A DNA stretch of 64,000 nt. It comes from Larix kaempferi (Eukaryota; Streptophyta; Pinopsida; Pinales; Pinaceae). A program made the translations under genes and the position numbers. The notes beneath the pieces are model-generated. The model was not told where the DNA came from. It was given only the letters and a program-made list of their open reading frames with translations, and ran no database searches. Numbering within the stretch: position 1 is the first letter of the stretch; each line of letters starts with the position of its first letter. Shown here piece by piece: positions 22,220 through 34,083 of this stretch. The stretch spans positions 2,770,001 through 2,834,000 of the forward strand of contig BSBM01000597.1 in assembly GCA_027924585.1 (NCBI GenBank). The letters are read 5' to 3'.

Positions 22220-23412
22220 TCAAGACCGATGATCATCTTTCCTTCCATCCAGGGATGCATAGATTTTCTGAACACTTCCACCAACATCTCCAACAGTGGA
22301 GGCTTCTTGAATGTTGTGAAGGTGGTTTTTGTTATTATTATTATTTTTCTTATATGGACAATGACTGGCATAGTGGTTCTCCTTACAAATCCAACATTCA
22401 ATAGGTGGTCTTTTATCTGATTTTTCTTCTCTTGGATGCCCTTGCTGATATGATGTGCTATTTCTCTATGTTGGAGGCTGGAATCCCTTCTTTATATGTT
22501 CTTGCTTACCTCTTTTCTTATCTCCTGAGTTGTTATGTTCCTTGCTCTTATTTAGTCCATATAAGTGTTTTTCTTTCCAAATGACTTGTTTCAGATTCTT
22601 TGGTCTATCATACTGGATTTTGTCTCTATAAAATGATGGTAGACCACTTAGGAACCTTTGAATCTTCACCTTCCCATCTTTCACAAAATCTGCATAAGTC
22701 AGGAGTTCTAGGAACATTTTCTCATAAGCTTCCATGGCCATACTTCCTAACTTGAGTTCAAAGAATTCCTCTATCTTCTTATCATAGTAGTCACTCTGAG
22801 AGGTACTCTTTTTTAAAGTATTTATTGAACTTCCTCCAGGTGATTCTATCCTCATTCATGTCTTTCAGCTTAACCAAGTGATCCCACCAAATGTATGCCT
22901 TACCTTGCAAATGATAAAGGGTTATTCTTGCTTCCATGTTGGACATGTACTGATGTAGCTGAAAAAACTATCTAAGTCTTAGCATCCAAGCTTGAACTTC
23001 TTGTCCTTGTTTTATCACTCCATCAAATTTTGAGGGCTTAATTCTCCTTAGTTCTCCTACTAGTTCATCTCAAGAAAAAATTCCCTTCTTATAGCTTGCC
23101 AGATTTATTTTTGGACTAATATCTTAACTGCTTGATGAATGTCTTCTTCTCTTTGCTACAAGGGCTGTACAATAATTTTGTGAAGAGGGTCTTATCCTAG
23201 AGTATGTTCTCCTATTACTTCTGTCATTTGACCTTTGGTTTGCTCTTAAATATTTTAGTTCATTCATAATTTTTTCTTGGATGTCGAAAATATTTTCATT
23301 ATCCTCTTTGCATTTATTTACCAAGTCTTCCAAGCTTAAATGTTCACTACTTCTCTTATGGAAAAATTTTATTTCTCCTATGGGGTCATAAGGTATATGT
23401 TATTCTTCCATA
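22220..23412 (-). pseudogene. Chromovirus gag, right copy
   Basis: Starts near 23,412 (MEE, then an in-frame stop, HIPYDP). The capsid part (22,855-22,466) reads EAYEKMFLELLTYADFVKDG and KIQRFLSGLPSFYRDKI, characteristic of the gypsy gag (retrotrans_gag) fold. Near 22,400 a zinc knuckle CWICKENHYASHC (CX2CX3HX4C) is followed by a polyasparagine run. At least three frame breaks are present. Confidence 0.88.
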
Positions 23413-23845
23413 TTCACGTACAATCTTCTTACTATTTTCTGATCTCTAATTACTAATACTAAAATTTTACTTGTTGAATATTCACTAGTCTAATCAAGGT
23501 TAAAATTTTAGTTCATTGACCATACTGCTTGCTCATTCATCTAGTGGAACTGCAATGTGTTCATTACCAATTTGTTAGCATACTTATATAATTCAGAATT
23601 CTTCAAACTGTAAGCTAACTCTTCTAACTGAACAATGGCAACAGAAGGGAGCTAGAAGGATCATTTCAAGATCTTCTCCTTATTGTCTAGACATCAAGTC
23701 CATAGGCATTCCTATGATTATATTAAATTAGCAAATTCATTAACAAAATTGAGGTGTAAGATATATATATTTAGGGTACAACAGTTTTGACACACACATA
23801 TATGAAACTATAGAGGGCCCGATAGCCATAGTGTTGGAACCAATT

Positions 23846-23857
23846 GCTTTGATACCA
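23846..23857 (-). other. tRNA-iMet primer binding site of the right chromovirus
   Basis: The minus strand reads TGGTATCAAAGC two bases after the LTR end. This is one mismatch from the common plant PBS complementary to initiator methionine tRNA. The left copy at 12,990-13,001 is TGGTATGAAAGT. Confidence 0.88.
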
Positions 23858-23859
23858 CT

Positions 23860-26592
23860 TGTAATGTCCCAAGGGCCTAAATTAGGCCCAAGACCCTCTG
23901 ATCTTAAGAAAAATGAGGCTTTATAAATTTAATTCACAACGGAGTTCTTAAGGAAAATTTAAAAGAATTACAAATTGTGAAATTTCAATCTTGCGACACT
24001 TAGATTTTTAGCAGAACGAGTACATGTAAAGTAATAATCAGAATCTAATTAACATCTAAACTTCATCTATCAGATACAAAACCTTTCATCCAATTTTAAA
24101 CTCAGAAAATCATTAATATTCAACATCTAAACAAACATTCTGCAACCTTTCTCACTATGACTAGTTTCAGTAAACTTAAGCAATTATTGGAGTACACTTC
24201 TTATACTGTTAATAAAACATAAGAAAAAATATGGGAATGATGGTTAATCCTTTAGATCATATTATACATGTCAAAATAAAACATTCATTCACTACAACTA
24301 CCACATTTTGCAGAAAATAGACTTTTCAACTATATTTCCTTCTTTCAATTAGACCAAGAATTTAGTAGATGATTAGTGATTCATTATTTCAGATTTCTAA
24401 TAGTCATTTTATTCAACATATCAGACCATATCAGATCTAAAGATATGATAATAATCATATTTACAACTATCTCTCTTCTTTAAAAAAAGCAAAATTTAAC
24501 TAGTAAACTAAAATCTACTTTCAAAGAAAACTATCAATCAAAGCAATGTCCTGTCAAGGCCATGGGTTAAAATACATGGATGATATCCTCTCAAAATATG
24601 TAATATAGATCCAAAATTTAATATCCCCAAGCTGTAATATGCACATTTTAACTCAACCCCTAACTCAGGAAATCTAAATTTCGCAAACTAGTTGTTTTTC
24701 TTCCAAACAAGGGACATAGAGACTGCTTGATTCCAACTGAATCCTAACACCTCTAGACCTCTTCGAATTATTCAAGGAGGGATTTTAGGGTCTTCTACAG
24801 ACTAAGGAAATCCTACAACATCCTTATATAGACACCCAACTTCAACAATTGCACATTTTCTCGGTGCATCACACCTGGGTAGACCCCTTTGGCTAAACAA
24901 AAGGCTTCAAGGCAATAGCCCCATGACTTATGTGGAACCCAATTGATTCTGTTGTAGAACTAGAAGTGGATGCTCTATCATGCAAGCTATGTATAAAAAT
25001 CAGTTACATACTGTACACAATATACTCATATAAATCAGATTTTAGAAAAAGGTTTCTTAGATCCATTAGACAGAATGTAAACAATGAGCCATTCCATTAA
25101 TATTTAACTAGTTTGAGTTTGTAAAATCTATTAAAGAGAATTAAATATCAGATCTGAATATTTCCTTTGCAAATCAGAAATATACAGCCTCTAGGGCTTG
25201 AATCCATCATGACAAAAAATTTATTACATAAAAATTTACTTATCTTGACAAGAAGAGCAACTAAGACCGACAAAGCAACGTTCCACCCGACCATTGGAAT
25301 TGTCAAGCTAGATCTTACTTTGACAGTCCATGCCCAATATGAGGCCACAAATTCAATAGGAAGGCATTTGAATCCATTCCCAAACTCTTCCTTCGATATT
25401 ATATGTTGACAATGAATACCCCATCCTTGTACTTTCTTGTTAGTTTCTACATTTCCTATGGGAAGATGGCCTAACTCGCCATACCTATTTCTTGGATTCT
25501 TATGCAAGAAAAGCTCAACTAGTACGGCCAAAATAAGCAGAGAAGAAGAATGAATAATATAGAATAAATCTATGGATGGGGGAGGATAAAAAGAGAAGAG
25601 AGGACCTGCAATCAAACACTTAGTCTTCAACCATGTCAAGAAAAAACACAACCCTCTCTTGGAGCACTCAAAGCCAAAAGGATGCATAAACACTTGTGAA
25701 TTGTTTCCTCAAACAGAGAAATCAAGGCTTAGGTATGAAAGAGTTGGAATTACAACCACTCAATCCAACTAGGGTCAGAGAGGGGGGTTAAAATCATCCT
25801 CAAGAAGGAAATTCAAATTCTAGAGAGAGGGACAAGTGGCCAACTCGAATTCATTTGTGGTTAAGTGGGCAAGTCAAATTCATGAAGGAAGACAAGTTTT
25901 TAAAGGAGTCACCCTTCTTGCAATAGATAAATGCAGTAGTTCCAAAAAACATAGGGCCGAAAATCATGGGAAAAACAAAATAGGGAAAGAGTCAGAAAAG
26001 GAGGGAGGGCACACTTTCTCATTAATGAAGGAAAAATTTGAGGATAAAAATCCAAGAAAAGCAAGGAGGGCGCACTTGTGCTTTGTGGAGGAAAAAATCA
26101 AGGAGTGGAAGCACAATTCAAGATCACAATTTCCGAAAAGTAGGAAGAGGGTGCCTTAACTCATAAATTAGCCAAATAGAGCTCAAATTTAATCAAAATA
26201 AAAAAGCATCGAACATTATGGTCTAGCAAACTACTAGGAGTGCAAATAATAATAATGCACTAGGAAAATAACATTTTGTTACCCACAAAACTCTAGAGGG
26301 GGGTGTATTAGTGCAAGGGGTCCATCTAACAATGAAGTAGGTGTAGTAGTATCCCCACATACCAAAATAAATAGAATTACGGTCCTCTGAGTAGTGTTAG
26401 GGTGAGCATCAACTCATAACCCCCAACCCCCTCACATGTGGAACCATGGCCCCCCATGCTCTTTTAGTTTCCTTTATCGATCTAGTTTATTTAATTAGTT
26501 AACAATAAAAAAATGTCCAAATCATGGTCATGGCACCTAGTTCCTTAATGTTTAAATCATATGTCTAGGGGATTAACACTAGGGGTGTTACG
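23860..26592 (-). repeat. Chromovirus 5' LTR (right copy)
   Basis: A 2.73-kb partner of 13,004-15,779. On the minus strand it starts at CGTAACACCCC (TG at the very end decayed to CG) and ends GGGACATTACA before the PBS. Non-coding. The substantial divergence from its partner implies an old insertion. Confidence 0.88.
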
Positions 26593-26914
26593 GATTTTGA
26601 AAATGGAAATTACATAATTACTAAAGATTTTTTATCACATGTTAAAATGATCAACAAAAGCATTATGTTTATGGCATGTCTCTGATAAGTATATGTTCTA
26701 GGAATGAATGGATATGTAAATATGGAATATCTTATTGAGATGATTTGCATAGTACATAGTACAAAAATCTATAATGGAATATGTTATTGACATAAATTGC
26801 ATAGTCTTATTGAAATGATTTACATAGTAAAAAAATGCTAGTGGTGTTGAAAAGGGGACAAGTATGAAAAATTATTACCTGGTGTAAGAAATTCAATGCT
26901 TAAAATTATGATTG

Positions 26915-26915
<1 letters not shown>

Positions 26916-26997
<82 letters not shown>
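26916..26997. repeat. (AT)n microsatellite
   Basis: About 80 bases of uninterrupted AT dinucleotides. Confidence 0.98.
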
Positions 26998-26998
<1 letters not shown>

Positions 26999-26999
26999 T

Positions 27000-28680
27000 A
27001 ACTTATTTTGAACCAGCTGTAGGTAATAAGACTTGATTATCGTAGTCTGAATAAAACAAAAGTTGGGGCGAAGATCTCATGACTGAGCACAGATCTTGCA
27101 CTCATGAAACCTAAAATGGTATTAAGGTTGAAGCATGAATTAATATGATATTGTAAATATAATAAAGTTTCTCACCTACCAACATAAGCTTGAGGTGTGG
27201 CACCCTACCTAACGAACGAATCGAATAGGATGACATGTATAACATAACATTATTAACAAATAAATCTAACAAACAAATTTAAAGGCAGACCAGGAGGTGT
27301 TGTCGGAGGAAAATTCCTCGGGTCATGGAAAGGTTCATTTGGATTCTATTGAGTGCTTAGTATCTATGAAAATAAATTTGGATGGAAATGTTGGAATGTG
27401 TGGTGTGGTTGATATTTAATATAGAATCCACAAAGCTGGTGAAAAACTTTTTGACCAATATGTAGTAAAAGTTAAAAATTTGCTAACAATAAGAACATAA
27501 AAATAATGCTTCCCCGTAAGGTAATCATTAATGAAGGCTGAAATATAGGCTATAAATGTTTCCATGTATAAATCAGGAGGCCTAGATGAAAGATGGAGAT
27601 TTCGTCAAGAGATGACCCTCATATGTTGAATGTGATAAAGACTTCCAGGAGAAGTATGTAAACTATGAGGAGTTATGTACAAGGAATGGTGGTCCCGATA
27701 AGAGATGACCATCATATGTTGAATGTGATAAAGGATTCCAGAAGAAGTATGTATACCACGAGGAGGCTTGTACGAGGACTGGTGGTCCCTACAAGAGATG
27801 AACCTCATGTGTGTGTTAAAAGTGGTAGAACTTCTAGGAGTACTTGAGAATTCCTTTGTGAACACTCTAAGATTACTTTGGAATAAGTACTTCCATATGT
27901 GAGGTCTGGGTTTGATTATTGTTTAATGGGAACTCTATGTGTCATGGAAAGAATGCATCGGTATTCTGTCCTTGATTATGATTCATGCTTATAATTTACA
28001 TATAATTTATGATATCGGTAGGTATTGTAGGTGAAATGAAGGATGAAATGAATGCAATGTTAGGTTGTAATGCCTTGGGGTTGTTCTCCCATAAATGAAT
28101 AGTATGTTATATGCAAACTATGTTATTTGTATGACATGATAAAGCTTTATGAGTAAATATGAATCTAAGGAGTTTCTACTGGAAGGTAGAAACAAAATGT
28201 TGAAAGTACAAATGATCCAAATAAAACTATTGCTTATTTTTATATTTCCTTCCCCTTTGATTTTAAGTAATCAATCTCTACAGTTCATATTCTTTCACAT
28301 CAAGATCTTCATAATTGATATTAAGATGCATACTTGAATATTATTTGCATGTGAGTTGTTAGAATATGAGGATAAGTCTTGTATGCACAAGTAGCAAAGG
28401 TTTATATTATTGTCCAATAAATGGTTATTATTGTTACAAAGGAAAATAAGGTCTTTATTGTATGAGTATGAAATCATAGTTTAAAGTTATGAAATGTTGA
28501 TGTTTTGACCCTGTTGGGAATAATGTCTTATCTAGTTTACATTTGAAATAAAAAAAATTATACCCCCTACCCCGATTGGATAATGAGGGTGTTGGGTATG
28601 TTACGTAGATGGTCTTGATGCTCCTACATCGAGCAGTCTCCACTTTTGAGGGTCTAGTTCAAATGGGTAAGGAACATTTA
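27000..28680. other. Non-coding stretch with 93-bp tandem units
   Basis: At 27,609, 27,702 and 27,795 a 93-bp unit recurs (GAGATGACC(C/A)TCATATGTTG), giving two full units and part of a third. The short ORFs here on both strands follow that repeat and are not genes. The rest, and 26,593-26,915, is AT-rich with no codable content; it may be an LTR or leader of an element I cannot assign. Confidence 0.55.
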
Positions 28681-28715
28681 AAAACCTTTTTAAGGCTCAG
28701 TAGGGGTCTTCAATT

Positions 28716-29590
28716 ATGGAAATGATCAAAATCGCACAACTATTTCCGATTTTTTTCAATGAATATGACAACAAAGAATCAATGGTTGAGATTAATGCTA
28801 AGGAACTATTAGAGGTTCTCCATGGTTTCCAGAAGAACAAGAGCCAAGGTCTAGATGTATGGCCTATGGATCTGGAGTTGTATAAGATTATAGGTGTTGA
28901 CTTATTACATGTGGTGGAAGGATCTTGTATCGAGGGAAGGATACATGATTCCTTCCATTTAAAATTAATTGCTCTCATCCCAAAAAAGGATAATCCTTCC
29001 TCCTTTTATGATTTTAGACTGATCTCCCTCTACAACGGTATCTACAAAGTGATAGATAAAATCATTGCAAAATGTATCAAGATAATCCTTTCCAAATCTA
29101 TTTCTTGTGAACAATTTGGTTTTATGTAAGGGAGGTAGATCCATGAAGAGGTTGGGGTATCTCATGAAGGGATACATAGCATCAAAATTTAAAACTAAAA
29201 AGGATATTTCCTCAAAAATTATTTATCAACGGCATATGATTGGGTTATCTTCCTATATATTTGACTCTCATTAACACATCTGGGATTTGAGGTGCCTTTC
29301 ATCAATTGGGTAATGAGTTGTATCACCATATTTTCTTTCGTGGTTTTGATTAATGGCTCATCCTCTCCCTTCTTCATAGAGGAAAGGGATCTTCTCAAAG
29401 GATGCCCTCTCTCCCTTCTCCTCTTTCTACTGGTGGAAGAAGGTATACGTCATGCATTGGCTAAAGCGAAAATAATAGATGGGTTCGAAAGTATCCATAT
29501 CTCTCAAGCTCTATACATTTCTCATATGATTTTTGAAGATAATATTTTAATTTTCTGTGATGGCATACAAACTAGTAGACATCCTTGATT
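28716..29590 (+). pseudogene. LINE reverse transcriptase, second copy
   Basis: Readable motifs are FQKNKSQGLDVWPMDL, LIALIPKKDNPSSF, DKIIAKCIKIIL, CEQFGFM and LKGCPLSLLLFLL. The catalytic box is changed: MIFEDNILIFCDG where F-x-D-D is expected (E-D instead of D-D). Several stops break the frame between 29,130 and 29,290. Confidence 0.85.
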
Positions 29591-30219
29591 TATTTAGATG
29601 AGCCACATGTATGAAAATCAATGATAATAAATATTCTCTTTGCTGCTTAAACTTGGAAGAGAGTGAGCAGAGACATTATCACTCTCTATTCCCCTTCTCT
29701 TAGGTTGACTTTGATTTGGGCTTAAAATATATGGGATTCCATCTAAAACCCAACAATTATAAGAAGAGGACTAGAAGTGCTTAAATGAAAAGCTTGAAAA
29801 GTATTGCACATATGGAGTCATAAATAGCTCTCGATGGCTGGCACGTTGGTACTAATTAAATCAGTCCTAGAGGAAATCCTCGTCTATTGGATGTCACTAG
29901 CTTGGATTCCAAAAGGCTTGTTGGAAAAAGTAAAGCAGATATGTTTTAGATTTATTTGGATGGGCCACAAAGATCATCATGTCATGCAGTGGGTTAGATA
30001 GGAGTGGATAGCTCTCCCAAAAGCTCTTGGCAGATGGGGATTAAAAAATAATTTTCTTTTTTCAAAAGCACTGGTTGTAAAATGTGTGTGGATACTGTTG
30101 ACTACTAAGAGCATTTGGAATTCATTGGTTGAACATAATTATATTGCACCACATTCCCTTGATGAATGGATATGATCACCTACTAAGAATTTTTAGGATA
30201 TCTCATCATTCAGTATGTA

Positions 30220-30909
30220 CTTTGCATGCATGCATGCATCTGCATGCTGCCCAGTTACCAGTTTGATGCCTCCAGCACCTAGTCCCTAGTCTGCTAGCAC
30301 CTAGGAGCTTCCTTCCACTTAGTTTTAGCCCTCCTATTTCTTAGTGTGCCCAACATGCACCTACCACCTGAGAGGGGCGCCTTTTCTCACCTACCAATCC
30401 AGTTCACTTCAGTTAGCTAGTTGTCTTTCCTTGATTTGAGGCTATACTGACTCCTAACTGTTGTTACTACTCCGATGGACCTCCGATGAGACTTGAATAC
30501 CTATTTTGAGTCCATTTAACTCCTCATGCGCCCTCCATTGAGCCTCCTTCCCTACATTAGTGCCATTACCATCAATTACACTTATTACACTCAGTTAGAC
30601 TTAGTTTGACACCTCGCTGACAGTTACTTGTGCATTTATGACCACCATTGATTGATGATGAGGACTCCTAGTTGGAGCCAAGCTATGCCATGCAATATAT
30701 TTGAATGACCTCCTTGTCTAATTCGAATTGATCACTCATTGTGACAGTATTGTATTGTAATTCAACTATTCTGGATTATAGAGCACTGATGCATCTCTCT
30801 TGCACATTTTTTACTCCAATTTGTTTTACATCATTGTGATTGATATTCTTGTTCAATAGATCTGCTGTGACTAATTTTACAAGACTCAGGCTAATATCTC
30901 TATTATGTA
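30220..30909. mobile_element. 0.69-kb insertion inside the second LINE
   Basis: LINE coding homology stops after DISSF at 30,210 and resumes at LVRSFNAIGDGLAWDIRKK from 30,918. The intervening 0.69 kb is C/T-rich and non-coding and is flanked by TATGTA (30,214-30,219 and 30,904-30,909). It could be a solo LTR or another short element; I see no clear TG...CA ends or inverted repeats. Confidence 0.5.
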
Positions 30910-31740
30910 GAAATTTTTAGTTCGGTCCTTTAATGCCATTGGAGATGGTCTAGCTTGGGATATTCGCAAAAAAGAAATATGAGAATAGGATCGGACCCTT
31001 GCATTGACACTAGTCAGAAGTGCATTTTACCCCAAACATCCTCTACTCTTTACAAGAGTGAGGTATCTTAATTCTATATCAGGTGGAATATCTTATAACC
31101 ACGACCTTCTGGAATCAAGGATGGATGTTGGCTCACTCTTTGGGGATGGAAGATCCAGACAGAGAGGTTTGGTACTCCTACACAAAATCTCTTAAGGATT
31201 CTCATATCGGAATTACTGAGAAAAATGACAAGTTGATTTAGAATCATTCTCCTTCTTATGCATATACTCCCAAATTGGGTTACATGCAGCTAAATGTAGA
31301 AAACCATCATAGAGAAATGTTCTAGTGGTGGAAGAAGCTATGGAAACTAAAATGTCTAGCTAAATAAGGGCTCCTTATGTGGAGCATTTTGGAAAATAAA
31401 CTTATGACGTGGGACATTCTACAAAAGAGAAGAATAGAAGGTCCTGGCTAGTGTCCTTTATGTAAAAATTATAGAGAATCTATGATACATCTGTTTATGC
31501 ACTGTCCTTTCATCAAATTTGTTTTGAAGGAGGTTTTGAGATCCATGGGATTTGATTGCATTGGGAAGGGGGTCAATGGAATTAGCATTTCAAAGTTGGG
31601 TCCAAAATCCATCGAATCGATCAATCAAAGCATGTCCTCTCATTATAGATTGGGATCTTTGGATTGCCAGAAATAAGTCCATTTTTCACGATAAACATAC
31701 ATGCCGAGAAGTGATCATTGTTGATAGTATTTGAATCCTA
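30910..31740 (+). pseudogene. LINE linker and zf-RVT domain, second copy
   Basis: NAIGDGLAWDIRKK is the conserved plant LINE linker. It is followed by WWKKLWKLKCLAK, TWDILQKRRIEG, CPLCKNYRESMIHLFMHCPF and LGSLDCQK, the zf-RVT zinc domain with its CxxC and HxxC groups present. Frame breaks are frequent. It is nearly the same as the first fragment at 1,220-1,700 but without the 93-bp duplication. Confidence 0.85.
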
Positions 31741-32109
31741 TCCTTCTATCTGTATGAACAAGGGTTAAGAGAACGTGCTTCATTCATGAGGAATCAAGTA
31801 ACAAGACAATCCCATGGGTCTTCTTTAATGGTGCCCAGGGTATTTTTAAGAATTCTAATATTATACTTAAGTTTAGTATCATAGGCGATTATTTTGGATT
31901 GAAAAAAACATGTATAGATATAGATAGACGAATATTAAATATGAAACATACAATTTACTACTGAAATGTGTAAATTTTGGTGAATATTATGATAAAAAAA
32001 CATATTTAATGTAAATATAGGCCATATTAGAGACTAAAAATGACCAAATAGTGAATTTATTTTTTGAAAAATAGTCCAAAAAATAGACAATTGGCAAAAT
32101 TTTGCCCCT

Positions 32110-32640
32110 AATGGTGCCTCCAAGAGAAATCAAACCAAATGTGGTGGAAGGGGAGTTCTTTATCTATGAGACTCCCATTAATTTAAAATCAAATTGGGGA
32201 TTACAACTATGTTGAACTCCTTCCATTCAAAATTCTCTCTCTTTGCTTAGGAAAAAGGGTGCTGAAACTTACAATTTTTTGGAGATTGAATGCTGGTTAT
32301 AAACGGGATAAAAGGAGGTCAAAGATGATAAAAAATGTCATAATAATCACTTCGCACCTCTTTTGGATGATGTTCCTCATGTCACTTCCTGTTTTGATAA
32401 TATATTGTGTTTGCATATATGCACGGAACGAAATTAGGTTGTGAACGCCTTAACTAAAGAGGGCTTTCACCTAGATAAAGAGCCATTCCACATCTCAATA
32501 CGACAAAGGCTGTCTCTCACACTACTATCATCGGCCTTTTATAAAAGGCCCTGGGCTTCTTGCTTCTGGAACAAACATCTAATTCTTCTTATAGTCTTTT
32601 TTGGAGGGATGAATCCATTTTCATTTATGTTGTAGATGAT
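32110..32640 (+). pseudogene. LINE RNase H C-terminal remnant and 3' tail
   Basis: A segment reading CLHICTERN, a stop, then VVNALTKEGFHLD matches the end of plant LINE RNase H (R-x-x-N-x-x-A-D-A-L-S/T-K). The Asp is lost (VNALT). The tail TTTCATTTATGTTGTA at 32,620 is shared with 1,786 in the first fragment. Confidence 0.6.
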
Positions 32641-33457
32641 GGATAGTTAATATATGGTTCGATCCTTGGACTTATGTATAAAAGAAAGAATGTTAAGAGT
32701 TATGTATTGCATGAATTATGTATTGATAAAATGTTCACCATTGTTTGGTACTTGCTTTCTATATACAAAGTAAATACTCTATCAAAAACTCTTGCCCATC
32801 CTTCAAGAGACCCATCCATAGACCAATTCTCGATTGAATCTCATTTCATGAAGAATGCATCTTAAATAAATAATTATACTCATAAAATAATGAAATAAGG
32901 TTGAGTGCCACTCCCAAAATACTAGTTGTCAACGACCATCATCTTGCATATATTAAAAAAAATTCTAAAAAAAATAATAATTAACTCCTAGAAATAAATA
33001 ATAATACATATGGTTTATTTAATACTCAATAGCTCCCAACGCCCGACATGTTTGATATCGAGTACTCTTCGAATCCTCTTATTCCAAAATCTTACATATT
33101 CTTAAAACTTTTATAATCTCACGCGCTTAGAACTTCTATAAGAAAATAAATATGGCGAAATATTATAACAAAATAATTATAAGCTATGTAAAACTCTAAT
33201 ATGCACTTACAACCTATAAAACCAAGTAAATAACTATTGTTTATTTCATGATCCAGCATCCACTTTCAGTGACTAAAACATGCATTCTATATAAAGGGTG
33301 GTAAGGTTTATAAATAATTATTTGACTTTTTTTTGTTTATATACAAATTTTACATGTACAATAGTAAAATGCATTCTATTTATTAATTTAAATGTTATAT
33401 TGAAGTGGATATTTTATATATATATATCAAATAGTATTTTATATATATATATATATC

Positions 33458-33632
33458 GAAGTGAATTGGTAATGTGTGGGTTTCGCACTTGCGTGACACA
33501 GGGTCGATTCCTGCAGTTTCTATTATAAACCTCGGGCGTAACCAGCTAGGGCATAACCTCCATGACCTCCTTTGCGATAGACTCGAACTTGCGACTTGCT
33601 TAACAGCCTATACACCTTAACAAACAAATAGT
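33458..33632. repeat. tRNA-like SINE candidate, copy A
   Basis: Two tRNA-like modules face each other. On the plus strand GGTAATGTGTGGG (A-box-like) is followed by GGTCGATTCC (33,502-33,511, B-box-like). On the minus strand a tRNA-Asn-like anticodon arm (GGCTGTTAAGC) is followed by AGTTCGAGTC (plus 33,580-33,589). Pol III boxes of this kind are the mark of tRNA-derived SINEs. No A-rich tail or target duplication is clear. Confidence 0.45.
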
Positions 33633-34083
33633 TGCCAACAAACCATCATCCCTGCCCAATAGTTAAATATTTATTTATAAACCTACTATATAATATATAT
33701 AATGATAATAATTTTTTTAAATATTAAACTAAAGTATTAAACTTTTAATTTATAAGATAACATACAATTTTATTTTATTTTATTATTTATATATATGATA
33801 AAAAAATAAAAATGAATTAAATTATAAACAAGATGGGGAGAACGCCAAAATCTTCAATAACGAATTTATACCATGAAACTAGTAATGAAAATACATTATA
33901 ACATTTTTTTTTTTTTGTAAATATCGTATCTTTAATATAACATAATTTATATTAAATTTATTTAACACAATTTATACTAAGTTTATACCATCCAAACAAA
34001 TGTAAATCCATACATGCATATCCCTCATTCTTCAAAAGCAAACAGTTTTTAATGAAATGTGCAACTTTAGAGTCACATATTAC

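Larger units (their letters stand above)
13004..26592 (-). mobile_element. Chromovirus-type Ty3/gypsy retrotransposon, right copy (full length with insertions)
   Basis: On the minus strand: 5' LTR (26,592-23,860), tRNA-iMet PBS, gag, protease, RT, RNase H, integrase, chromodomain, PPT, 3' LTR (15,779-13,004). The 13.6-kb span includes a 1.57-kb Penelope-like insertion and a 1.3-kb compound insertion, leaving roughly 10.7 kb. The order and the chromodomain place it among plant chromoviruses; the subfamily cannot be fixed by eye. A second internal region follows the 3' LTR directly (8,966-13,003), so two elements share one LTR. Confidence 0.9.
28700..32690 (+). mobile_element. Second LINE (L1-type with RNase H), decayed and interrupted
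   Basis: RT (28,716-29,590), post-RT linker (29,600-30,210), then a 0.69-kb insertion, then linker and zf-RVT (30,910-31,740), RNase H end (about 32,390-32,470) and a 3' tail to about 32,690. It shares the zf-RVT and the 3' end with the fragment at 1,200-1,850. ORF1 and endonuclease are absent, so it is 5'-truncated or deleted. Confidence 0.85.

Noticed and set aside
27605-27865. Overlapping ORFs with repeated peptide motifs, as a candidate repeat protein
   Set aside because: They result from the 93-bp tandem repeat being divisible by three; there is no start context and open frames occur on both strands.
33466-33512. A functional tRNA gene
   Set aside because: No acceptor stem or complete cloverleaf can be drawn; only A- and B-box-like motifs are present.
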